Shown piece by piece: positions 40,631 through 46,609 of a stretch of DNA of 46,609 nt. Position numbers and translations under genes: made by a program. Each line of letters opens with the position of its first letter. Position 1 is the stretch's first letter. This stretch comes from Chloroflexota bacterium (lineage in GTDB: Bacteria > Chloroflexota > UBA11872), in the NCBI GenBank assembly GCA_028874175.1, contig JAPPLN010000081.1:1-46609 (forward strand), in the 5' to 3' direction. The notes below the pieces were generated by a model, which was not told the origin of the DNA, did not search any database, and saw only the letters and a program-made list of their open reading frames with translations.

Positions 40631-40659
40631 TTGCGTTCGGTACATGGGTAGTGTACACT
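40631..40659 (+). promoter_or_regulatory. Candidate promoter with inverted repeat, upstream of the DUF6361-PLD-helicase genes
   Basis: TTGCGT (40631-40636), 17-bp spacer, TACACT (40654-40659). A GTACA/TGTAC inverted repeat with 7-bp spacing (40640-40656) lies within it and could be an operator. It would give a leader of about 310 nt before ATG 40978, including the purine-rich tract. The promoter match is moderate. Confidence 0.4.
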
Positions 40660-40700
40660 AGGCGAGAACTAAGGGCAAGTGGTGAGGGGGAGGAAGGGAA

Positions 40701-40721
40701 GAGGGCAGAGGGCAGAGGGCA
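40701..40721 (+). repeat. Three tandem 7-bp GAGGGCA units
   Basis: Three perfect head-to-tail copies of GAGGGCA inside a purine-rich stretch of the cassette leader. It may be a slippage-prone microsatellite. No function is evident. Confidence 0.7.
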
Positions 40722-40977
40722 GAGGTGAGAGGAGTGAGCGGGGGAAGGGAAGGCGAAGCGGACGGAGACTGGGCGGGGCGGTTTGGCGGATTGGGCGTGG
40801 CGCGGGCGATGCGGGGCTTCAGGCGGCGCGGGGGCAGGCGATGAGGCTTGCGGGCTTGGTGCGGGCTGGGGCGGACTGACGGAACACTCGGACGGGATCG
40901 GGTAGGCGGTCGGACTTGCCGCGGGGAGCGGCGCGCGCTGTAATTCGACGGGCGGAATCGCGTGTGAGGAAAAGTTC

Positions 40978-42201
40978 ATGTCGCCGGCCGGGCTTGCGTG
41001 GCTTGACTATTCAGAGAGCGACCAGCGACGGGCCCGGGAGATTGTGGCGATGTTCTCGCAGCGCGAAAGCCGCGACGAACTGGGGATTGGACGGATCCGG
41101 GACGCGCTGAGCGACACGCTGTTTCCGGGCACCTCGTTCCTGCTCACGCGCGCCCGATACCTGCTGTTTGTGCCCTGGCTGTATTGCGAAGGGTCGCGCC
41201 GGGGACACGCCGGGCCGAAGCTCACGCAGTGGGTCGAATGGAACGAACGGCAGCTTATCGGCGCGCTGCATCGCGGCGGGGATCGCGCGGGACTGATCGG
41301 CCGGTTCGCGGGGGCCGCGGTTCGGGATCTCCCGTCGAGCATTTATTGGAACACCCTGCGGCGATTCGGCATCTTGCGGCGCGATGGAACGGAGAGTCAG
41401 GTCGCGGGTCTCCGCCAGATTTCACGGCCGCAGGACGAGGCGACCGAGTTCCTGGAGCACTCCGACGCCGTGTGGGCGCCCTCGATTCCGTCGGCTCCAG
41501 GCGAGTTTTTCAACTTCGAGAGTTGCAACTTCGCCCTGACGCACGACGAGGCGACCTGGCTTGCCGAGCGAATCGTCGACGCGGTGCCCGAAAGCCTGCT
41601 CCAGTTCCTGGTGATGCGGGGGAAACACCTCCCGGACAACACCGCCTATGCCTGGGAGGATCCCGAGGCTGTTGAGGCCGAGGGTGCGGTCCGGGACGCG
41701 CTGGACGAGGCTCGCCGGTTCTCGGTCGCGGTGCACGGGGCCTCGTTGCTCTACAACCTGTTGCTGGCCGAACGGGCGGAGGAACTCGGTCTTTCCCGGT
41801 ACGACGGCAGCCGGGACCGATACATCACCCGGCTTGACGAGTGGCAGAAGGACTCTCAAGAAATCGACGCGGGGGCCTGGGACCTGAATCGGCTGTGGGC
41901 GCTCGTCGCTGTGCAGGGGAGCCCCGCCGCGCTGACAACGCGCTCCTTCATATCCGAGTGGGTTGACCTCGCGCGAGCGGGGACGGGCACGCGGCTGGCG
42001 GACGACGGCGATGCGCGGGAGCTCATTCGGAGACGGGAACGCCAGCAGAAGCGCGGCCAGGCACGGCTCATCAACGATCGCCTGATGCGGCAATGGGGCG
42101 GCGCATCCGGGTCCGCCCGGCTCAACTTCCGTTGGCCGGTCGTCAGGCGGATTCTGAACGAGATCGTGGATGGGCGGAAGAACGGTCATGCTGGCGCCTG
42201 A
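40978..42201 (+). CDS. DUF6361-like protein, first gene of a PLD/helicase cassette
   Basis: A 407-residue soluble protein preceded by GAGGAAAAG. The N-terminus LAWLDYSESDQRRAREIVAMFSQRESRDELGIGRIRDALSDTLFPGTSFLLTRARYLLFVPWLY is what I associate with DUF6361; the remainder is divergent and carries no enzymatic motif I can name. Later segments (FFNFESCNFALTHDEATWLAERIVDAVPESLLQFLV, FSVAVHGASLLYNLLLAERAEELG) look helical. A basic C-terminus (IRRRERQQKRGQARLINDRLMRQWGG) could contact nucleic acid. Its end overlaps the start region of the PLD gene (ATG 42188). A role as sensor or specificity partner of the nuclease-helicase pair is inferred. Confidence 0.8.
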   Translation: MSPAGLAWLDYSESDQRRAREIVAMFSQRESRDELGIGRIRDALSDTLFPGTSFLLTRARYLLFVPWLYCEGSRRGHAGPKLTQWVEWNERQLIGALHRGGDRAGLIGRFAGAAVRDLPSSIYWNTLRRFGILRRDGTESQVAGLRQISRPQDEATEFLEHSDAVWAPSIPSAPGEFFNFESCNFALTHDEATWLAERIVDAVPESLLQFLVMRGKHLPDNTAYAWEDPEAVEAEGAVRDALDEARRFSVAVHGASLLYNLLLAERAEELGLSRYDGSRDRYITRLDEWQKDSQEIDAGAWDLNRLWALVAVQGSPAALTTRSFISEWVDLARAGTGTRLADDGDARELIRRRERQQKRGQARLINDRLMRQWGGASGSARLNFRWPVVRRILNEIVDGRKNGHAGA

Positions 42202-43987
42202 CAGCCGGGCGCTGCTGCTCGACTCGCTGCGACCGCCCGCGGGTTATTCCCTGGATCGGGCCGTCGCAACAACATTCACGCTCGACCTGGAGACGGCCCT
42301 GACCGTTCCGTTGGCGTTCGCGGGTTTTCGATTGGAGGAGCAGCCCGATCCCATCGAGGTGATGCAGTCACTGCGCGGGATGAGCGAACGGCTGGACATT
42401 TTCTGCCAGGCCGGCGCGATCGGCGCCAGCCGGTGGCCGTCCGACTTGCTGGCGCTGCTCGAAGACGTGGTCCACCCGGTGCGGCGCCCCAGACCGGGCC
42501 ACATCTTCCATCCGAAGACCTGGGTGCTCCGATTCCGCGACGAATCCGAGGAGCCGCTATATCGGCTGCTGGTGCTCTCGCGAAACCTGACCGCCGACCG
42601 CAGCTGGGACACGATCCTCTGGCTCGACGGCTGGCGGGCGAGACGGATCAACCAACGGAATGCGCCGCTGGTGCGGTTTGTCCGCGCGCTGCCCGGGCTG
42701 ACTGTGTCGCCGCTCTTGCCAGACCGTCAAACGATTCTGGGTGAGTTCGCCGAGGAGCTGCGGCGGGTCGAATGGGAGCTACCAGACGGCGTTCACGAGG
42801 CTCACTTTCATCCGATCGGCCTTCCGTACGCTCGCCGGTTTCCCGTCGAGGAGCACTTCCGCGGCTATCGAAAACTGGTGATATCACCATTCGTCCGCGA
42901 AGGCGCGATCCGGCGTATCTTTCGCGTGCGGGCCGGCCAAACGGCGGTGCTTATCTCACGCGGCGGGGAGCTCAATGCTCTGCCGGCGGACGCACTTGAC
43001 CGCGTGGACGTTTACGAGCTCGATCCCACGGCGAGCCTCGCGGGCGATGACGCGGACGGAGAGTCAAACCAGAGCTTCTTCACACAGCTGCACGCCAAGG
43101 TCTTTGTGTTCGAGCGCGCCAAGCGAGCGCATCTCTTCGTTGGCTCGGCCAACGCGACGGACGCGGGACTGAGCCAGAACGTCGAGTTTCTATGTGAACT
43201 CGTCGGCCGGGCAAGAACTCTTGGGGTCGACGCGCTGGTGGGCGAGGACGCGCCGCTGCGGGCCATGCTGACGCCCTACGATCCCTGTACGGAGCCACCT
43301 AACGGCAACGGCACGGACACCCGGGCGCTCGACGACTTGCTGCTGGACATTGCGGGGGGAGTCCGCTTCCACACAGCTATCGCGAAACGGACCGAGGGTT
43401 GGGTCGCTCGAATCACGTCCGATGCGGCACCGCGCCGCATCCCCGATGGGGCCTGCGTCACGATCGCACCCTACAACCGTCCGGACGAGTCCTATTCCTT
43501 CAGCAAAGAAGATCGCGTTGACTTCGAACTGCCGCCCCGTGAACTCGCAGATATCACGGCGTTTCTGCGCCTCACGGCGAGCCGGAAGGTCAATGGGGAA
43601 ACGCTGGAGCGCTCGACGGCCGTGTGCTCACGACTCGAAGGGGCGCCCGCGGACCGACTACGGCAGATCCTGGCCCGGCAGATCGACACGCCGGAGAAGT
43701 TCCTGCGGCTGCTGGCCCTGCTGATCGGCTTCGCTTCGGGAATCGGCAGCGTTGTCAGCGCGACGGGCAACGGGTCGGCAAGCTGGTCGGAAGGCGCCGG
43801 GCAAGGCGTATTGGAGCTGCTGGCGCGCGCCCTGGCGGAGAGTCCCGAGTCCATCGATCACCTGGACGAGATCATTGAGCACCTGCGCCGGTCACCGCAC
43901 GCATCGAATGTCCTGCCGCAGGGCTGGGACGACGTGTGGCTGCCGGTGCTGGAGGCGCGACGGGCGATGCGCGGGGGCGCTGCGTGA
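42188..43987 (+). CDS. Phospholipase-D-like (two HKD motif) protein
   Basis: ATG 42188 (GGCGGAAG site) gives 599 residues; an in-frame ATG at 42170 is an alternative. Two PLD half-sites are visible. The first is HPKTWVLRF (His108, Lys110) followed by SRNLT (131-135). The second is HAKVFVFE (His302, Lys304) followed by VGSANATD (Ser320, Asn322). The usual Asp of HKD is Arg or Glu in the two motifs, which is common in divergent nuclease-like members. The bilobal arrangement in one chain suggests a phosphodiesterase acting on DNA or RNA. The C-terminal 250 residues have no motif I recognise. The stop overlaps the helicase GTG (GTGA). Confidence 0.85.
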   Translation: MLAPDSRALLLDSLRPPAGYSLDRAVATTFTLDLETALTVPLAFAGFRLEEQPDPIEVMQSLRGMSERLDIFCQAGAIGASRWPSDLLALLEDVVHPVRRPRPGHIFHPKTWVLRFRDESEEPLYRLLVLSRNLTADRSWDTILWLDGWRARRINQRNAPLVRFVRALPGLTVSPLLPDRQTILGEFAEELRRVEWELPDGVHEAHFHPIGLPYARRFPVEEHFRGYRKLVISPFVREGAIRRIFRVRAGQTAVLISRGGELNALPADALDRVDVYELDPTASLAGDDADGESNQSFFTQLHAKVFVFERAKRAHLFVGSANATDAGLSQNVEFLCELVGRARTLGVDALVGEDAPLRAMLTPYDPCTEPPNGNGTDTRALDDLLLDIAGGVRFHTAIAKRTEGWVARITSDAAPRRIPDGACVTIAPYNRPDESYSFSKEDRVDFELPPRELADITAFLRLTASRKVNGETLERSTAVCSRLEGAPADRLRQILARQIDTPEKFLRLLALLIGFASGIGSVVSATGNGSASWSEGAGQGVLELLARALAESPESIDHLDEIIEHLRRSPHASNVLPQGWDDVWLPVLEARRAMRGGAA

Positions 43988-45369
43988 CTGGCATGCCCCC
44001 CGGGGACCGAGGATTAAGGCTCAGCGACTTTCAGCGAGCGACTGCCGAGCACGCGTTCCAGCGGCTGTATCGAGATGAGGACTCGTCGCGGCGATTCCTG
44101 GTGGCCGATGAAACCGGGCTGGGCAAGACACACGTGGCGCAGGAAGTCATTGCACAGGCCCTGAAACACCTAAAGGGGGTGGAGCACGTTGGCCGTATCG
44201 ACATCGTCTACGTGTGCTCCAACGCGGACATCGCCGCGCAGAACATTCGGAAGCTGGACGTCACCGACTCGGACAGCCCGAGCTTCGCGACGCGGCTCAG
44301 CCTGCTGATTACGCAGCCGGACGTGCTGCAGCCAACGACGGGCGGTGAAGGGAAGCCGACCACTTTTGTGGCGTTCACGCCGGCGACATCGTTCCAGTTC
44401 GGATGGCAATTGGGGCGAGCGGATGAACGCGCGGTGCTCTATGCGCTGCTTCACAATCACCTGGGCCTCCGCGGGGCGCGGGACACAGCCGCTCAGCGGA
44501 TATTCCAAGGCGGCGTGTCCAGCCGGGACAGATTCGTGGGCAGCTATGTGGCCCGTGCGCGCGCAGGGCAGTTCGAGCAGGACATCAAGCTGAGGTTTCT
44601 CGATTCCTTCGATCAAAGCGGCGAGCGGGATTCGCTTGTTGGCTTAATTGACGCGGTGGCGGGGCAACGTGGGCTGACAGGCAGCCAGCATGGGTCGGCA
44701 CGCCAGATTGTCGGCGGGCTGCGCCGGATGCTGGCGCGAGCCGCGGTGGAGGCGCTCGAGCCGGACCTGGTCATCCTGGACGAGTTCCAGCGCTTTCGGG
44801 ATCTGCTGGACGTCAAGACCGGCGGCGAAGCGGCGGAACTGGCCCACGAGTTCTTCAACCAGTCCGACGCGCGGGTGCTGTTGCTCTCGGCAACGCCGTA
44901 TAAGCCGTTCACGTACTCGGAGGAAGCCGAGGATGGCGACGGACATTACGCGGACTTTCTCAAGACCCTGGAGTTCCTGGCGGATGGGGATGAGCCGGTG
45001 GAATCGTTACAGGCCGATCTGGGCGCCATGCGGCAGGCGGCGCTGGCGGGCGAGCCGACGGCGGCAATCCGAGATCGGGTGCAGGCCCAGTTGCGCCGCT
45101 GGATTTCTCGAACCGAGCGGCCTACCGGCGACAGGCGCGCGACGACGCTTGATACGGAGAAAAGCCCGTTTCAGGTGCAGTCGGACGACTTTGCCGGCTT
45201 CGTGGCGCTGCGGCGTGTCGCGGACGAAGTCAAGGCGCCGCTGAGCGTCGAGTATTGGAAGTCGGCACCCTACTTTCTCAACTTCCTGAGCGGATATCGC
45301 GTCGGGGAGCGCGTACGCGCCGCGATGAAGGATGCGGAGTCTCAGGCTCGGCTGGTCCCGCTGTTTTAG
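43984..45369 (+). CDS. SF2 DEAD/DEAH-type helicase, N-terminal part (ends at in-frame TAG)
   Basis: A GTG start at 43984 overlaps the PLD stop by 4 bp. The frame runs 461 codons to TAG 45367-45369. RecA domain 1 is complete: RLSDFQRATAEHAF (Q-motif-like), Walker A ADETGLGKT (41-49), IVYVCSNADIAAQN (Ia), Walker B ILDEFQRF (DEFQ at 266-269) and motif III LLSATPYK (302-304). This matches the SNF2/RapA-like helicases of defence islands. Reading through the TAG restores helicase domain 2 sequence in the same frame (see next entry), so the gene is interrupted, not naturally short. As it stands the product lacks motifs IV-VI and should be inactive unless the amber codon is suppressed or is a sequencing error. 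Confidence 0.88.
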   Translation: MTGMPPGDRGLRLSDFQRATAEHAFQRLYRDEDSSRRFLVADETGLGKTHVAQEVIAQALKHLKGVEHVGRIDIVYVCSNADIAAQNIRKLDVTDSDSPSFATRLSLLITQPDVLQPTTGGEGKPTTFVAFTPATSFQFGWQLGRADERAVLYALLHNHLGLRGARDTAAQRIFQGGVSSRDRFVGSYVARARAGQFEQDIKLRFLDSFDQSGERDSLVGLIDAVAGQRGLTGSQHGSARQIVGGLRRMLARAAVEALEPDLVILDEFQRFRDLLDVKTGGEAAELAHEFFNQSDARVLLLSATPYKPFTYSEEAEDGDGHYADFLKTLEFLADGDEPVESLQADLGAMRQAALAGEPTAAIRDRVQAQLRRWISRTERPTGDRRATTLDTEKSPFQVQSDDFAGFVALRRVADEVKAPLSVEYWKSAPYFLNFLSGYRVGERVRAAMKDAESQARLVPLF

Positions 45370-45435
45370 GGCGCGCAGCGGATTGACAAGGCCAACGTGG
45401 AGCGATTCCAGCCGCTGGATTGGGCGAACGCGCGC

Positions 45436-46609
45436 ATGCGGGCGCTCTATGGGGCGACGCTGAAGCAGGGCTGGTGGCGTTTGCTGTGGATGCCGCCGTC
45501 GCTTCCGTACCACAAGCCCGGCGGCCCGTTTGCGTCGGTCGATACGACCGGGATCACCAAGCAACTCATTTTCTCCAGCTGGGTAGCCGCTCCCGCGGCT
45601 ATCGCGTCGCTGCTGAGCTACGAGGTTCAACGTCAGATCTTCACGGGAGCGGGGCACGATTCGAATACGCCCGCGGCCCGAGCGGCTCTGGCGAGGCGCC
45701 TCGACTACCGGATGGCCGATGGGCGGCCGGCCGCGATGTCGACGCTTGCGTTGTTCTGGCCAGATCCGACGCTTGCCGAGCGCACAGACCCGCTGGACGC
45801 TGCCCGCGACTACGCCGAGTCGCCGAGCGTGGAGTGTCTGCTGGAGTGGGCGTTCGACCGCGTCGAAGCAGTAGTCGGCCCGAACGGAAGCACGAGTGCA
45901 ACGGCAAGCGCGGCCTGGCACTGGTTCGCGCCGATGCAGGCCGAGCGGGGCAGCGCCCTGGCAGCCGCGTTGCTCGGGGAGTGGCCAGGCGCCCTTGCCG
46001 ACGCACTGCGGGGAGCTTTTAAGGACGACTCGCCCGACGAGGAGCGGAGCGAGGCGCTGATGGCGCATGTCAGGCACATGCAGGAGGCTCTGGGCGATTG
46101 GACGCCGGAGTCGGAACGGCCGGCGGACCTGGTAGCGACCAGTGCGCTGCTCGGTCTAGGAGCGCCGGGGAATGTCGCGTGGCGAGCCCTAAAGCGGTTG
46201 CGGCGAGCGGATGACCACGTGACCGAGTTGGGGCACTGGCGCGCGGCGGCGATCCTGGCGTCCGGCTTGCGGAGTCTTTTCGCGCGGCCCAATGCCATGC
46301 TGCTGCTCGACAACCTGTACGGAGGCCCAGGCAGGGGGCGCGCGGAAGAGGGCGCCTATTGGCGCAGGGTTGCGCGGTATTGCGTCGACGGGGGGCTGCA
46401 GGCGGTTCTGGACGAGTACATGCACCACCTGGCCGGTGAATCAGGGGCCAACACGACGACGGACGAGGGGCTTGTCTCGCTTGCCGCGACGGCGCGACGG
46501 GCCATTGCGGTGCGGGAGTCGGTGAACCGGGCAACGGACATCGATCATTTTGATGGCGAGGGCATTGCGTTCCCGAGCCGGTTCGCGATGCGCTTTGGCG
46601 CCAACCGCT
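45436..46609 (+). CDS. Helicase C-terminal part, same frame after the TAG; runs off the window
   Basis: The frame after the amber codon is open from 45370 to the last base (413 codons). The first in-frame ATG is 45436 and a GTG is at 45397. It begins with GAQRIDKANVERF and soon reaches TKQLIFSSWVAAPAAIASLLSYEVQRQIF, a good motif IV (start of RecA domain 2). It continues through a large helical insert (PSVECLLEWAFDRVEAVVG, LGHWRAAAILASGLRSLFARPNAMLLLDNLYGG). The last residues, FPSRFAMRFGANR, are where such helicases approach motifs V and VI, which lie beyond the window. A single T-to-C change (TAG to CAG, Gln) would join it with the upstream part. Confidence 0.8.
   Translation, partial: MRALYGATLKQGWWRLLWMPPSLPYHKPGGPFASVDTTGITKQLIFSSWVAAPAAIASLLSYEVQRQIFTGAGHDSNTPAARAALARRLDYRMADGRPAAMSTLALFWPDPTLAERTDPLDAARDYAESPSVECLLEWAFDRVEAVVGPNGSTSATASAAWHWFAPMQAERGSALAAALLGEWPGALADALRGAFKDDSPDEERSEALMAHVRHMQEALGDWTPESERPADLVATSALLGLGAPGNVAWRALKRLRRADDHVTELGHWRAAAILASGLRSLFARPNAMLLLDNLYGGPGRGRAEEGAYWRRVARYCVDGGLQAVLDEYMHHLAGESGANTTTDEGLVSLAATARRAIAVRESVNRATDIDHFDGEGIAFPSRFAMRFGANR

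Larger units (their letters stand above)
40197..40977. other. 781-bp G/purine-rich non-coding region upstream of the defence-like cassette
   Basis: No credible gene in either direction; the many frames are low-complexity Gly/Arg or Pro/Ser. The + strand is G-rich, with several runs of four to six G around 40285-40318, and a nearly pure purine tract around 40680-40770. It holds palindromic element copy 2, an inverted repeat with a candidate promoter (40631-40659), and a three-unit GAGGGCA repeat. The base composition is unlike the flanking genes and marks a boundary between the catabolic genes and the cassette. Confidence 0.65.

Noticed and set aside
40701..40721. Short GAGGGCA repeats as a CRISPR remnant
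   Set aside because: Units are 7 bp, directly abutting with no spacers, and no cas genes are nearby.
40057..40728. Open frames of about 220-260 codons in the G-rich region
   Set aside because: Low-complexity Gly/Arg or Pro/Ser translations that arise from strand composition; no ribosome site or homology signal.
45367..45369. TAG as a pyrrolysine codon
   Set aside because: No pyl genes or reason for pyrrolysine in a helicase; a CAG-to-TAG change or sequencing error is simpler.
40978..46609. Calling the cassette DISARM or Mokosh
   Set aside because: PLD and helicase are shared ideas, but no DUF1998, methylase or kinase/fused RNA-helicase partner is visible, and a DUF6361-like gene is present instead.

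Overview
The window is GC-rich bacterial chromosome. It most likely comes from the Chloroflexota, for example a marine or sponge-associated lineage. The best evidence is three extracellular solute-binding lipoproteins whose lipobox is followed by a long Val/Lys/Glu/Gln repeat tether, a pattern I know mainly from that phylum. Dense operons, GTG starts, ATGA/GTGA stop-start overlaps and many dioxygenase, Gfo/Idh and sugar-isomerase type catabolic genes fit the same picture. The taxon is an inference.

Layout. 1-354: C-rich leader with a 19-base C run and a palindromic element that recurs near 40.3 kb. 355-3455 (+): sugar-phosphate isomerase-like, Gfo/Idh/MocA oxidoreductase and class V aminotransferase in one operon. 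3452-6879 (-): ribD-ribE-ribBA-ribH behind an FMN riboswitch (6987-7128). The RibB half of RibBA lacks its catalytic acidic loop. 7232-11528: coaE, a phytanoyl-CoA dioxygenase-like protein, a small membrane protein, a TPP-dependent enzyme and an ABM-family monooxygenase. 11569-19128: three sialidase-like beta-propellers, a MarR regulator with its own promoter/operator, a selenocysteine tRNA gene (selC), a solute-binding lipoprotein and a small lipoprotein.

19171-32752 (-): a carbohydrate uptake and catabolism region. It holds two solute-binding protein genes (one frameshifted), three sugar-type ABC permeases, an alpha/alpha-toroid protein, two MDR dehydrogenases and two near-identical tandem beta-propeller proteins. 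No ABC ATPase is present, so one must come from elsewhere. Each of the three solute-binding protein genes is followed by a strong GC-rich stem-loop without a U tract. This suggests that binding-protein mRNA is stabilised relative to the genes downstream.

32975-37218 (+): DUF4345-like, DUF1295, CFA-synthase-like methyltransferase, FAD amine-oxidase-like and DUF1365 proteins. This is a compact lipid-modification operon resembling those linked to modified or furan fatty acids. 37292-40196: GH29 alpha-L-fucosidase, acetyl-xylan-esterase-like hydrolase and a DUF1801 protein.

40197-40977 is a 781-base G/purine-rich non-coding leader with a candidate promoter. It precedes 40978-46609 (+), a tightly coupled three-gene cassette: a DUF6361-like protein, a two-HKD phospholipase-D-like protein and an SF2 helicase. 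The helicase frame is cut by an in-frame TAG at 45367 but stays open to the window edge. I consider this cassette a probable defence or DNA-processing system and the most interesting part of the window.
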